Made by a program: the position numbers and the translations under genes. Of a stretch of 64,000 bases of DNA, positions 19,264 through 27,865 are shown piece after piece. The notes beneath the pieces are model-generated. The model saw nothing but the letters and a program-made list of their open reading frames with translations, searched no databases and was not told the origin of the DNA. Origin of the DNA: Sediminivirga luteola (GTDB taxonomy: Bacteria; Actinomycetota; Actinomycetes; Actinomycetales; Brevibacteriaceae); the NCBI RefSeq assembly GCF_014639315.1, contig NZ_BMFY01000002.1, positions 298,857 to 362,856 of the forward strand, given 5' to 3'. The number at the start of each line of letters is the position of its first letter. The first letter of the stretch is position 1.

Positions 19264-20163
19264 TCACGCCTCCTTGGCGGTCTCGAGAGTGGCGCCCTGG
19301 CGCGCACTGAGGTGCACGACGAGCTGCTGGAGGGAGACCGGCGCGATGTCCAGGTCGAGTTCCCGCGCCCGCGCCTGCTCGTCCGCGCCCAGGCCGCCCA
19401 GGACGGTGACCCGCACGAGGCGGCCCAGTTCTTCCCTGCGGAGGATCTCCCGCCCGCCGATGACGTCTTGGACATGGTCCCAGCGTCCGATCAGCGTCAC
19501 CGCGCGTTCCCGGAGCTCGTCTGCGGATTCGTCCACGAGCACGCGACCGCGGTCGAGCAGGACAATGTGCTCGATCAGCGGTGCGATCTCATCGATCAGG
19601 TGGGAGGAGACCACAATCGTGCGAGGGTTCTCCGCGTAGTCCTCCAGGAGCCGGTCGTAGAACAGCTGCCGGGCAGCGGCATCCAGGCCGATGTACGGCT
19701 CGTCGAAGAAGGTGATATTGGCACGGCAGGCCAGGCCGATGATGACCGCGACTGCGGAGCGCTGGCCTCGGGAGAGCTTGTTGATCTTGGTCTTCATCGG
19801 CAGATGGAAGTCCTCGATCAGGCGCTGCGCCAGGTCCGCGTCCCAGTTGGGGTATGCGAGGGAAGCCGCGGTGAAGACATGCCCCGGTTTGGCGTCGTCC
19901 ATGTACTTCTGATCCTCGCGGACGAAGCACATCCGCGGCAGCACGGCCTCGTTCTCGTGAGGTCGCTGTCCGAATACCCGGACCTCCCCCTCGCTCGGCC
20001 AGTCCTGCCCGGCGATGATCGACATCAGCGAGGTCTTCCCGGCCCCGTTACGGCCGAGCAGTCCGTGGATGGTGTTGGCTTCGAAGCTCACCGTGACGTC
20101 GTCGAGCGCTGCAACGCTGCGATGGCGCCGGCTGAGGTTCTTCACCTCGATGGCGGTGCCCAT
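19264..20163 (-). CDS. ABC transporter ATP-binding protein
   Basis: A 299-residue ATPase with Walker A GRNGAGKTSL, Q-loop region RMCFVREDQKY, signature KLSRGQRSAV and Walker B ITFFDEPYIGLD followed by the switch histidine in VVSSHLIDEI. A C-terminal extension of about 90 residues follows the nucleotide domain. All catalytic residues are present. It works with the membrane protein downstream. It lies 31 bases after the GntR/YtrA-type regulator in the same operon, so the regulator probably controls it. Confidence 0.92.
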   Translation of the reverse strand: MGTAIEVKNLSRRHRSVAALDDVTVSFEANTIHGLLGRNGAGKTSLMSIIAGQDWPSEGEVRVFGQRPHENEAVLPRMCFVREDQKYMDDAKPGHVFTAASLAYPNWDADLAQRLIEDFHLPMKTKINKLSRGQRSAVAVIIGLACRANITFFDEPYIGLDAAARQLFYDRLLEDYAENPRTIVVSSHLIDEIAPLIEHIVLLDRGRVLVDESADELRERAVTLIGRWDHVQDVIGGREILRREELGRLVRVTVLGGLGADEQARARELDLDIAPVSLQQLVVHLSARQGATLETAKEA

Positions 20164-20194
20164 GGGGACGTTCCTTTCAACGGGAGTGATCAGG

Positions 20195-20548
20195 TCATGT
20201 CGCGCGGCGCCGGACCATGTCGATCACGGCGTCCATGTCCAGGCCCAGAGCGCGGGCCTCGGCGAGCATGGGGTCCAGATACTGTTCGGCGAAGGTCTCC
20301 CGCCGGCTGGTGCGGAGCTGTTCGTGCGCCCCTTCGGCGACGAACATTCCCAGTCCGCGGCGCTTGACGAGGATGCCACGGTCCACCAGCAGGTTGATGC
20401 CCTTGGCGGCCGTTGCCGGGTTGATCCGGTGGAAGGAGGCGAGTTCATTGGTGGAGGGAGCACGCTCGCCTTCGCCCAGCGAACCGTCCAGGATCGAGTC
20501 CTCGATCTGTTCGGCGATCTGAACGAAGAGCGCCCGGCCCTCCTCCAT
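20195..20548 (-). CDS. GntR-family regulator, YtrA subfamily
   Basis: A short 117-residue GntR protein with the N-terminal winged helix: ALFVQIAEQIEDSILDGSLG, then ERAPSTNELASFHRINPATA and GINLLVDRGILVKRRGLG. Only about 40 helical residues follow for dimerisation, as in YtrA repressors, which lack a large effector domain. It is the first gene of the exporter operon and should autoregulate it. A dyad AGTGG-N9-CCACT sits about 80-95 bases upstream of the start. Confidence 0.92.
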   Translation of the reverse strand: MEEGRALFVQIAEQIEDSILDGSLGEGERAPSTNELASFHRINPATAAKGINLLVDRGILVKRRGLGMFVAEGAHEQLRTSRRETFAEQYLDPMLAEARALGLDMDAVIDMVRRRAT

Positions 20549-20625
20549 GCTCGCCCCCTCTCCACTGAGCCGTTCAGCGACGGCTGCTTTCGCATCCCCA
20601 GCACTGTATCTCAGTACCCCAGTTC

Positions 20626-20644
20626 AGTGGTTCATTACTCCACT
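20626..20644 (-). promoter_or_regulatory. Candidate YtrA-type operator
   Basis: AGTGG (20626-20630) and CCACT (20640-20644) form a dyad with a 9-base A/T-rich centre (TTCATTACT), 78-96 bases upstream of the regulator. The surrounding sequence is locally A/T-rich, as a promoter would be. The assignment is inference. Confidence 0.4.
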
Positions 20645-20714
20645 AAGTAACCATGGGACATCCAAGAGTGTCAAGCCTCGAAGTTCCGCGGAGCATCCAG
20701 CGCAGAGCAAGAAG

Positions 20715-20731
20715 TTATCCACAGCTGTGGA
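20715..20731. promoter_or_regulatory. DnaA-box sequence embedded in a perfect palindrome
   Basis: TTATCCACA (20715-20723) is a consensus DnaA box and overlaps the perfect 14-bp palindrome TCCACAGCTGTGGA (20718-20731). The remainder of the non-coding stretch 20645-21046 has weak repeated words (CAGCACCCGCG occurs twice) but no gene I can support. A lone box is not an origin. Confidence 0.45.
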
Positions 20732-21046
20732 ATTACATGTGTGTAACTCCGCAGGTCATACCGGGATCAGGGGAAGTGCCCGCCGGGCTCCGGGGCACAG
20801 GGTGATGCAGCGCGGACTATCAGCACGAAGACGGCGTACAACTCGGCGCCCGGTACGAAGAGGTCACAGCACCCGCGGTCGACGCAGGCAGCGCAGCCTT
20901 GACGACCGGGCATGGCCGCCCGGGCGCCAGGATGACGCAGCACCCGCGACCGGGTACGAGATCGGGGATGACGCGCCCGCCCAGGGAACGACGGCGGACT
21001 GTCAGGGTCCTGATCTGCGGAGCGCTGAACGCGGCGGCGAGTCCTG

Positions 21047-21727
21047 TCAGCCGCCGGCTGGCGGCGCCTGCGGCAGATCGAATGTCACGCCGTTGACCTC
21101 GACGAACTCCATGATCTGGGCGAACATCTCAGCTTCCTCGGTATTCTCCGCGAGCGTCTTCAGCTCGATCCTGACATCGTGGACCGTGCCGTCGTGCCGC
21201 GGATTGGCCACCAGCCCGTAGCTGCGGGCCGGCCCGCTCAGGAACGTCGACTCCGCCCCGGTGGTATCGGCGACGTAGATCCAGTAGGCGACATCCTGCG
21301 TCGTGCCGCGACGCTCGCTCACGATCTCGTAGGCATCGTCATCCATGAAGAAGCCGCGCACCACGTCCGTATTGATGCTTTCGAACTGCCGGCGCTGACA
21401 CGTCAAGTACATCCCGGAACTGCGCGCGGCCTCCTGCCGGCCGTAGATGGCGATATTGTCATAGCTGCTCGGCGCACCCCAGGACTCCGGCAGTGGCATG
21501 CTCAGCGGCACGCGGCACTCTGGCGTCGTGATACCTCGCATGACGGTGCCCTCCGGCAGTTCCGGCTCTTCCGGCGTCGGGCTCTGACCGGCACCCCGCA
21601 CGGAGACCGACAGCGGCGTGCCTTCCTGTTCCACCGAGACGGTCAGGGAGCCACAGCCGGCGAGCGCCAACGCGCTAAGGGCCGCGAGAACACCACGGAG
21701 GCGGCCGGGAAGCCGGGACTCAGGCAT
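21047..21727 (-). CDS. Lipoprotein of the two-component operon, function unknown
   Basis: From the ATG at 21727 the protein has 226 residues and begins with a lipoprotein signal peptide (RGVLAALSALALAGCGSLTV) whose lipobox LAGC sets the acylated cysteine near residue 23. A Thr/Pro/Glu linker leads to a globular domain with two further cysteines (TTPECRVPLSMP, YLTCQRRQF). I know no family name for it. It overlaps the end of the histidine kinase reading frame by eight bases, so it is translated with the kinase, and it may act as an accessory or target of that system outside the membrane. Confidence 0.75.
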   Translation of the reverse strand: MPESRLPGRLRGVLAALSALALAGCGSLTVSVEQEGTPLSVSVRGAGQSPTPEEPELPEGTVMRGITTPECRVPLSMPLPESWGAPSSYDNIAIYGRQEAARSSGMYLTCQRRQFESINTDVVRGFFMDDDAYEIVSERRGTTQDVAYWIYVADTTGAESTFLSGPARSYGLVANPRHDGTVHDVRIELKTLAENTEEAEMFAQIMEFVEVNGVTFDLPQAPPAGG

Positions 21728-23062
21728 CGGCGGCACCCCTGCGGCCGGTCTCGTCCCCCGCGGCAGCTCCGCCTCCGGCAGCAGGATCCGGTTGCTCGGA
21801 CCGGCCCTCGGCGGAGGGGGCCTCACCGGACGGCCCGTCGGACTCGGCCTCCCCCGGCTGGGCGAAGCGGCGCCGTGAGGTACGCCGGGGGCTGCCGAGC
21901 ATCCGTTCTCCCGAGGCGGCGTCCTGACCACCGGTCTGCGAAGGTCCGCCAGGAGGCTGGGCGCCGTCGCCGGTGAAGCCTGCCTGGGACATCGGATGCG
22001 GCTGGGTGGGCTGGCTCGCTTCCCCCGACATACGCGGGCGCGGTTGGGTGGGGGCCTGCCAGCTGTGCTGCGGCTGCCCCTGCGGCGGGGTATGGGCCGG
22101 CCCGGATCCGGAAACCGTGTACACCGGGGCTACTGGGGGACGCTGCTGGGCCGCCGGCGGCACGGGCGTGCCCAGCTGCAGGCCGGCTGCCGACGCCTGC
22201 CCGGACCCCGGCATCGGCCCCGGTCCTGCGGCAGCAGGTCCCTGATGTCCCGCTGGAGGCCGGGCAAGCGCCGGGAGGACGATCCGCACGGCGGTGCCCA
22301 CGTTCTCCTGCGAGTGCAGTTCCACCGCCCCCCCGTGCCGCGGGAGAGCTCGTCGAACACCGCGCGCTGTTCGCTCTGCGGGATCCCCGCGCCGGTGTCC
22401 GCGACCTCCACCACGACCCAGCGGTGATCGCCGAGCACCTGCTCATTGGCGCGGACCTCGACCACGTCCTCCGGACCGGAGTACTTCACCGCGTTGGAGA
22501 GCAGGTTGAGCACGGCCGAGAGCAGCAGATCCTCCTCGCCGGCGACCGGCGGCAGCCGCCACGGCGCCCGCGCCACCGTCGCGACGATCGTGCGGCCCTC
22601 CGCGCCCGGCGCAGTACGAGCATCCTCGACGGCCTGGTTGACCAGGGTCTCCATGTCCACCGGGGCGAAGTCGATGCTGCGGGTCTCCACATCGGCCAGG
22701 CGCCGCAGGTCCGCCAGCAGGCGCGCCACGCGGCGGGAAGCGGCGTCCATCGCGTCCAGGCTCGCGGCGATCTCCTGCGGGGATACCGTCGGATCCCGGA
22801 CCAGCTCGCGCAGCGTGGCACCAGAGGTCCGTACGGCGGTGAGCGGGTTCTTCAGTTCGTGATCGAGGCGGATGAGCATCCGGTTGCGCCGCACCATGTG
22901 CTCGGCAGCGGCTTCCTCGGCGGCCTCCCCGGCGATCCGGCGCTCGCGATCGCGCAAGTGCCGCCAGAGGTAGTAGGCACCGACCGCACCGCCGGAGACG
23001 AGGCCCAGGATGATCAGCAGGAACAGCCAGATCTGGATCTCGATGACGAGATAGTCCGCCAT
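21720..23062 (-). pseudogene. Sensor histidine kinase with internal deletion and frameshift
   Basis: The first frame (23062 to about 22340) has one N-terminal membrane segment (IQIWLFLLIILGLVSGGAVG), the H-box RLDHELKNPLTAVR, the N-box LNLLSNAVKYSG, the G1 box VADTGAGIP and the F-box VFDELSRG. There it breaks. The natural continuation HGGAVELHSQENVGTAVRIV is in a different frame from about 22343 down to 21720, followed by a Pro/Gly/Gln-rich tail of about 170 residues. About 20-25 residues with the G2 box and ATP lid are missing. The junction sits in CGCGGCAC next to seven Gs, consistent with slippage between short repeats. Without the G2 box it should not bind ATP normally. Its start couples to the regulator stop (TGATG). 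Confidence 0.75.
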
Positions 23063-23808
23063 CACGTCTGCCCGGAAGTGCCGCGGACCTCGGCGATGAA
23101 CCGGTAGCCCTTGCCCTGCACGGTCTCGATCCACAGGGGCGCCGTCGGATCCTCGCCGAGCACCCGGCGCAGCTCCGCCACCCGGGAGTCCACGGCGCGG
23201 GTGCCCACGGCGTCCTCGAAGCCCCAGAGCACCTCCAGCAGCCGGGAGCGCTCGATCAGCTCGTCCTGGTGGACCATCAGGTACTCCAGCAGCGTGAATC
23301 CCTTGGGCGTGATGATCAGTTCATGCTCTCCCAGCCAGGCACGGCGGCCGACCCTGTCCACCTTGAGCCCGTGCGCCGCCTCCAGCACCGCAGCATTGGC
23401 CAGCGGGACGCCGTCGCGGCCCGAACGGCGCAGCACCGCGCGGATACGGGCCACCAGCTCGTGCGGATCGAACGGCTTGTTCAGGTAGTCATCGGCGCCT
23501 TCCTCCAGCGCCATCGCCCGTTCGACGCTCTCACCGACCTGCGTCAGGAGCAGCACCGGCACCCAGTTCTGCTCGTGCCGCAGACGGCGCAGCACCTCGC
23601 GGCCGTCGGCGCCGGGCATCAGCACGTCCAGGACGCACACCGCGGGCTGGTGCCGGGCGATCTCGGCCAGCGCGACCAGGCCGTCGGAGGCCGCGATGGT
23701 CCGGAAGCCGCTGCGTCGCAGGAACGGCACCACGGTAGCCAGAACGGACGGCTCGTCGTCAGCAACCAGAACGAGGGGACGATCGTCCTTGCCCACCGGG
23801 CTCTGCAT
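23062..23808 (-). CDS. OmpR/PhoB-type response regulator
   Basis: A 248-residue regulator from the ATG at 23808 (GGAGAAGGG upstream). The receiver domain has the acidic pair in VADDEPS, phosphoacceptor D61 in CVLDVLMPGADG, the switch Thr in VLLLTQVG and the lysine in YLNKPFDPHE. The C-terminal winged helix shows LIITPKGFTLLEYLMVHQDE, RSRLLEVLWGFEDAVGTRAV and TVQGKGYRF. The frame extends further upstream without good coding character. It is first of a three-gene operon with the histidine kinase and lipoprotein. Because the kinase reads as broken, its phosphorylation may come from another kinase or from small phosphodonors. Confidence 0.95.
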   Translation of the reverse strand: MQSPVGKDDRPLVLVADDEPSVLATVVPFLRRSGFRTIAASDGLVALAEIARHQPAVCVLDVLMPGADGREVLRRLRHEQNWVPVLLLTQVGESVERAMALEEGADDYLNKPFDPHELVARIRAVLRRSGRDGVPLANAAVLEAAHGLKVDRVGRRAWLGEHELIITPKGFTLLEYLMVHQDELIERSRLLEVLWGFEDAVGTRAVDSRVAELRRVLGEDPTAPLWIETVQGKGYRFIAEVRGTSGQT

Positions 23809-24006
23809 GCCCTTCTCCTCTCCCGCCGGCGGTACCGCGGAACGCCCGCACAGTCCCCTTGCGGATGAGGGTCCGTGCGGCGGCTGCGCCCAGGCGGTAC
23901 TGCCGGACCTGCATACGATGCGGCCCGCGCGAGCCGCTCCGGTGGCCCGCATACCGTCCTTAGCCTACTTCGCAAGGCATCCTGGTGCAGGGAGACTTCC
24001 CGGCGG

Positions 24007-24396
24007 TCAGCCGTTCCCGCCGGAGCCGGGGTCCTCGGATCGGGTGCGGTCGGCTTTCTCGATCACCTCGGCCAGCTCGTCCTTGTAGAGCGCAGAACGC
24101 TTCAGGTGCTTGGTGCGGTAGGCGGCGCGGCCGACCATATGCGTCGAGGCCGGGATGGTCATCATCTGGAAGAGCATCACCAGCACGGCGCTCGTGATGA
24201 TGCCCCAGGTCGGATACTGCAGCACGACCGCCAGCAGCACGCTGGCCAGACCGAGCACCTGCGGTTTGGACGCCGAGTGCAAGCGGCTGAGCAGGTCCGG
24301 GAAGCGCAGCAGGCCCAAACCCGCCGCGAACGAGAAGAACGCGCCGATGATCAGCAGGAAGCCGGACACCCAGTCCAGCACGACGGGCCAGTTCAC
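24007..24396 (-). CDS. mrpG: Na+/H+ antiporter subunit G
   Basis: MnhG/PhaG-type subunit of 129 residues with three hydrophobic helices. FLLIIGAFFSFAAGLGLLRF carries the family-typical GLLRFPDLLSRLHSASKPQ motif. VLGLASVLLAVVLQYPTWGI and ITSAVLVMLFQMMTIPASTH follow. The C-terminal tail is charged. Last gene of the mrpA-C-D-E-F-G operon, overlapping mrpF by four bases. All subunits are needed for the secondary Na+(Li+)/H+ antiport complex in the membrane. Confidence 0.95.
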   Translation of the reverse strand: MNWPVVLDWVSGFLLIIGAFFSFAAGLGLLRFPDLLSRLHSASKPQVLGLASVLLAVVLQYPTWGIITSAVLVMLFQMMTIPASTHMVGRAAYRTKHLKRSALYKDELAEVIEKADRTRSEDPGSGGNG

Positions 24397-24767
24397 CGGC
24401 GATCACCGTCCCTGTGGGGCTCATCGAGGCCGCGGAGGACCACATCGTCGTCCTCATCGGCGCCGGAGCCGGAGGAAGAGTCCAGGGCGGGAGGCATGTC
24501 CTGGCCGGCGCCGCTGGCGTAGCGCGCAACGCTGATCGAGGCGACCGTGCCCAGCATCGCGATGGCGAGGATGAGCGGCATCAGGTCCACCCGTCCCAGG
24601 AACACGATGAGCGAGGCGAATCCGGTCATCATCGCCGCCAGCAGCACATCGGTGGCGATCAGCCGGTCCAGGATGGACGGACCGCGCACGATCCGCACCA
24701 GGGCCAGAACGCATCCGGCCACCAGCAGCGCACCCATCAGGGCGACGACGATCCACGGCGTGGTCAT
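24393..24767 (-). CDS. mrpF: Na+/H+ antiporter subunit F
   Basis: MrpF/MnhF-type small subunit with three helices. It starts at the ATG at 24767, preceded by GGTGAGGG. ALVRIVRGPSILDRLIATDV is the diagnostic RxxRGPs-xDRxxAxD motif, followed by TGFASLIVFLGRVDLMPLIL and AMLGTVASISVARYA. The C-terminus is extended by an acidic Ser/Gly/Asp tail of about 40 residues beyond the usual 90. It starts four bases after the mrpE stop and ends in the ATGA overlap with mrpG. Confidence 0.95.
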   Translation of the reverse strand: MTTPWIVVALMGALLVAGCVLALVRIVRGPSILDRLIATDVLLAAMMTGFASLIVFLGRVDLMPLILAIAMLGTVASISVARYASGAGQDMPPALDSSSGSGADEDDDVVLRGLDEPHRDGDRR

Positions 24768-24771
24768 GCCC

Positions 24772-25422
24772 TCACCTTTCGTTCTGACGGCGCAGGAAAT
24801 AGGAGAACGCACCGGCGGCGATGGCTCGCTTGCCCTGCTCGCGCCGGTGCCGGTTGATGGCGTCGATGTCCCGCAGGGAGCCGAGGGCGCGCACCAGCCG
24901 TTCCTCGTTGCGGAGCACCTGCTCGCGGGCTCGCTTCAGGTCCGCGTCGCTGGTGGCACCCAGGACGTGCAGGTACAGGACCGACTGGTGCCGGTTGACC
25001 TCCACCACGACCGATCCGGGGATGAGCGAGGTCACCTGCGCCACGAGCGTGATCATGAGGTCCGAGCGCGTGCGCAGCTGCACCGCGCCGATGGAGCTGG
25101 TCGGCACTCCTTTGGGGCGCAGGATCATCCAGGTCACCTGCACCGAGGCGGCTACCACCAGAGCGACGAACTTCACCGTGAAGGCCAGGAACCAGATCAG
25201 GTTGAACCGGCCGCCGAGCTCGACCGGCGGCAGGTACAGGAACCGGGTGATGAGCACGGCGATCAGCAGGCCGCTGGCCAAGGTGATCGGCGTGACCGCC
25301 TCCCACAGCAGCACCCACAGCACGACCAGCCAGACCACCAGCGGCAGCTGCAGCCAGATGGTCCGGCGGAAAGTGAGCCGCGTGCGCCGCAGCTTCCCGG
25401 CGCCGTTCTTCATCGCGCTCAT
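24772..25422 (-). CDS. mrpE: Na+/H+ antiporter subunit E
   Basis: MnhE-type subunit, 216 residues. After two or three N-terminal helices (IWLQLPLVVWLVVLWVLLWE, VTPITLASGLLIAVLITRFL) comes a cytosolic domain. That domain includes the typical RSDLMITLVAQVTSLIPGSV and YLHVLGA segment. The C-terminal helix-rich extension (from about residue 170) is longer than in most homologues. It overlaps mrpD by four bases. MrpE is required for full activity and stability of the Mrp complex. Confidence 0.95.
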   Translation of the reverse strand: MSAMKNGAGKLRRTRLTFRRTIWLQLPLVVWLVVLWVLLWEAVTPITLASGLLIAVLITRFLYLPPVELGGRFNLIWFLAFTVKFVALVVAASVQVTWMILRPKGVPTSSIGAVQLRTRSDLMITLVAQVTSLIPGSVVVEVNRHQSVLYLHVLGATSDADLKRAREQVLRNEERLVRALGSLRDIDAINRHRREQGKRAIAAGAFSYFLRRQNER

Positions 25423-27014
25423 GTCCGGCCTCCCGGGTAGAGCACCGCGTCAATGTACGGGGTGCCGCCCTCAAGTCCTTCGGCCGCCTGCATCGCCATA
25501 TCGTAGATCGGCCCGGCGAAGACGGTCAGGAGCACGCTGACGGCAACCATCACGGTGGTCACGGCGGTCATCATGCGCGGGCTGGCCGGGCGGGCGAGCT
25601 CGGTCACGGCGCCGCCCTCCCGGCGGACCCGCTTGAGCTCGGCGTATTCCTCCACCAGCTCGTCATTGGGCTCCTCCGCATCGGCGGGGCTGCGCCAGAA
25701 GGCGAAGTTCCACACCTTGCCTATCGCGTAGAGCGTCAGCAGCGAGGTGAGCGCTCCGGCGCCGACGAGCAGATAGCCCAGCCAGGTGCCCTCGGCGATG
25801 CCGGCCTGGAACAGGCCGAGTTTGCCGATGAAGCCGGACAGGGGCGGGATGCCGGCCAGGTTCATCGCCGGCACGAAGAACAGCACGCTCAGAGCCGGGG
25901 CGAGCACCATCAGGCCACCGAGGCGGCGGGTGGAGGTGGACCCGCCGCGGACCTCGACCAGGCCGATGGCCAGGAACAGGGTGGTCTGCACCGTGATGTG
26001 GTGGACGGTGTAGTAAATGGCCGCGCCCAGGCCCAGCGTATTGCCGAGGGCGACGCCGAAGACCATGTACCCGATGTGGGAGACCAGGGTGAAGGACAGC
26101 AGTCGCTTGATGTCCGACTGGGCGACGGCGCCGAGGATGCCCACCACCATCGTCAGCAGCGCGACCACCATCAGCACGGCGTTCAGGTCGCTGTTGACGA
26201 AGATGATGGTCTCGGTGCGGATGATCGCGTAGATGCCCACCTTCGTCAGCAGGCCCGCGAACACCGCCGTGACCGGCGCCGGCGCGGTCGGATACGAGTC
26301 GGGAAGCCAGAAGGACAGCGGGAACACCGCCGCCTTGATGCCGAACGCCACGATGAGCACGATGTGCAGCACCATCTGGACGTCATTCGGCAACTCCGCC
26401 AGGCGCTCGGACAGCTGCGCGATGTTCACCGTGCCGGTGGCACCGTAGATGAACCCGATGGCCAGCAGGAAGATGAGCGAGGACAGCAGGCTCACGACGA
26501 TGTAGGTGGTGCCGGCGCGGATGCGCTGCTCTGTGGCACCCAGGGTGAGCAGCACATAGGAGGCGACCAGGAACATCTCGAAGGAGACGTAGAGGTTGAA
26601 CAGGTCCCCGGCCAGGAAGGCGTTGAACACTCCGGCGCACAGCACCAGGTAGGTCGGGTTGAAGATGGACACGGGGGTGTCCTCGGTGCCGTCGGTCATC
26701 TCCTGGCCGATGGCGTAGAGCAGCACGCAGAAGGTGACGATGGAGGAGATCACCAGCATCAGCGCGGAGAGCTGATCTGCCACCAGCACGATGCCGAAGG
26801 GCGGCTCCCAGCCGCCGACGGCGACCACATGGGTGCCGTGCAGGTGCACGGTGGCCAGGATCATCACGTTGACCGCCAGCACGGAGGCCAGGGTGAGCAC
26901 GCTGACCACCGTCTGCATCCGGTTCTGGCGCGAGAGCAGCAGCGCCACCCCGGCGCCCAGCAGGGACAGCAGCACCGGCATCGGCGTGAGGATGTCCATG
27001 GGCTCAAGCGTCAT
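25419..27014 (-). CDS. mrpD: Na+/H+ antiporter subunit D
   Basis: NuoM/NuoN-like proton-channel subunit with about 14 helices, 531 residues. Recognisable stretches include NLYVSFEMFLVASYVLLTLG, with its conserved glutamate, and FGIKAAVFPLSFWLPDSYPT, with the helix-7 lysine of ion-pumping subunits. QSDIKRLLSFTLVSHIGYMV and AGIPPLSGFIGKLGLFQAGI complete the set. The C-terminal 90 residues include a charged cytosolic loop before a final membrane helix. It overlaps mrpC by ATGA at 27011-27014 and mrpE by ATGA at 25419-25422. Confidence 0.96.
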   Translation of the reverse strand: MTLEPMDILTPMPVLLSLLGAGVALLLSRQNRMQTVVSVLTLASVLAVNVMILATVHLHGTHVVAVGGWEPPFGIVLVADQLSALMLVISSIVTFCVLLYAIGQEMTDGTEDTPVSIFNPTYLVLCAGVFNAFLAGDLFNLYVSFEMFLVASYVLLTLGATEQRIRAGTTYIVVSLLSSLIFLLAIGFIYGATGTVNIAQLSERLAELPNDVQMVLHIVLIVAFGIKAAVFPLSFWLPDSYPTAPAPVTAVFAGLLTKVGIYAIIRTETIIFVNSDLNAVLMVVALLTMVVGILGAVAQSDIKRLLSFTLVSHIGYMVFGVALGNTLGLGAAIYYTVHHITVQTTLFLAIGLVEVRGGSTSTRRLGGLMVLAPALSVLFFVPAMNLAGIPPLSGFIGKLGLFQAGIAEGTWLGYLLVGAGALTSLLTLYAIGKVWNFAFWRSPADAEEPNDELVEEYAELKRVRREGGAVTELARPASPRMMTAVTTVMVAVSVLLTVFAGPIYDMAMQAAEGLEGGTPYIDAVLYPGGRT

Positions 27015-27865
27015 CCGCCCCTCCCTTCACGCTCCGGGCCGTCCCCGGTGCTGTGATCAGCGGGGCCGGCAGCGGTGTCGTCCACATCCGCCGCCTGGCC
27101 GGCGCCGGCCTCCGGTTCGCCCTGGCGGGCGGCTTCCGTGTCGGCCGGCTCGGCGGGGATCTCCTCGCCATCGCGGGAGGCGCCGGGCGCGGCGCGGCTG
27201 TCACCGGGTGCGTCGGCGTCGTCGGGGTCGTTGGCGGCCTCGGCCGCATCGGCGAGTTCGCCCTCATCGGCGCCACCCAGATCGGGCTGGGACTCCGGGA
27301 CTCCCGGCTCGGGCTCCTCGCCGATCTCCACCCGTGCCTCGGCGGCCTCGGCCTCCTGCGCGAGCACGGCGGCGCGCTCGGCGGGGGTGCCGTCCTCGTC
27401 CAGGTCAGGGGCGTCGTCGACGGGCCGCTCCGCCTCGTCGCCGAATTCGGTGTCGTCGTAGTCGCCGGAGGAGGTGCCGGCCTCGCGGGCGGTGGCGTCG
27501 CGGTCCTTTTCGGAAGCGATCCGGATGTCCTCCTCGTCGTCCTGGACCACATCCTGGCGGGCCAGCCGCCAGGAGCGGTAGATCATGGCCAGCAGGAAGG
27601 CCGTGAGGCCGAAGGTGATGACGATGGCGGTCAGCACGAGCGCCTGCGGCAGCGGGTCCGTCATACCCTCCGCGGACAGGTTCACCCCGTCGGTCAACGG
27701 CGGCCGGCCGGGCTCGCCCGCGGAGAGCAGGATGAGCAGATTGGCGCCGTTGCCGAACAGGATGAAGCCGAGCACGACGCGGGTGAGCGACCGTTCCAGC
27801 ATGAGGTAGACGCCGGTGCCGACCAGCACGCCGACTAACAGGAGCATCGTCAGGGAGGGAGTCAC
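27011..27865 (-). CDS. mrpC: Na+/H+ antiporter subunit C with a long acidic tail
   Basis: The first 100 residues are a standard NuoK-like MrpC: GVLVGTGVYLMLERSLTRVV, LGFILFGNGANLLILLSAG, and ADPLPQALVLTAIVIT-type helix 3 (here DPLPQALVLTAIVITFGLTA). The normal protein stops soon after at about 115-140. This one continues for about 170 residues rich in Asp, Glu, Ala, Pro and Gly, predicted to be disordered and highly acidic. Such a tail would sit on the cytoplasmic or outer face near the ion path, and its role is unknown. Four-base overlaps link it to mrpA and mrpD. Confidence 0.95.
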   Translation of the reverse strand: MTPSLTMLLLVGVLVGTGVYLMLERSLTRVVLGFILFGNGANLLILLSAGEPGRPPLTDGVNLSAEGMTDPLPQALVLTAIVITFGLTAFLLAMIYRSWRLARQDVVQDDEEDIRIASEKDRDATAREAGTSSGDYDDTEFGDEAERPVDDAPDLDEDGTPAERAAVLAQEAEAAEARVEIGEEPEPGVPESQPDLGGADEGELADAAEAANDPDDADAPGDSRAAPGASRDGEEIPAEPADTEAARQGEPEAGAGQAADVDDTAAGPADHSTGDGPEREGRGG

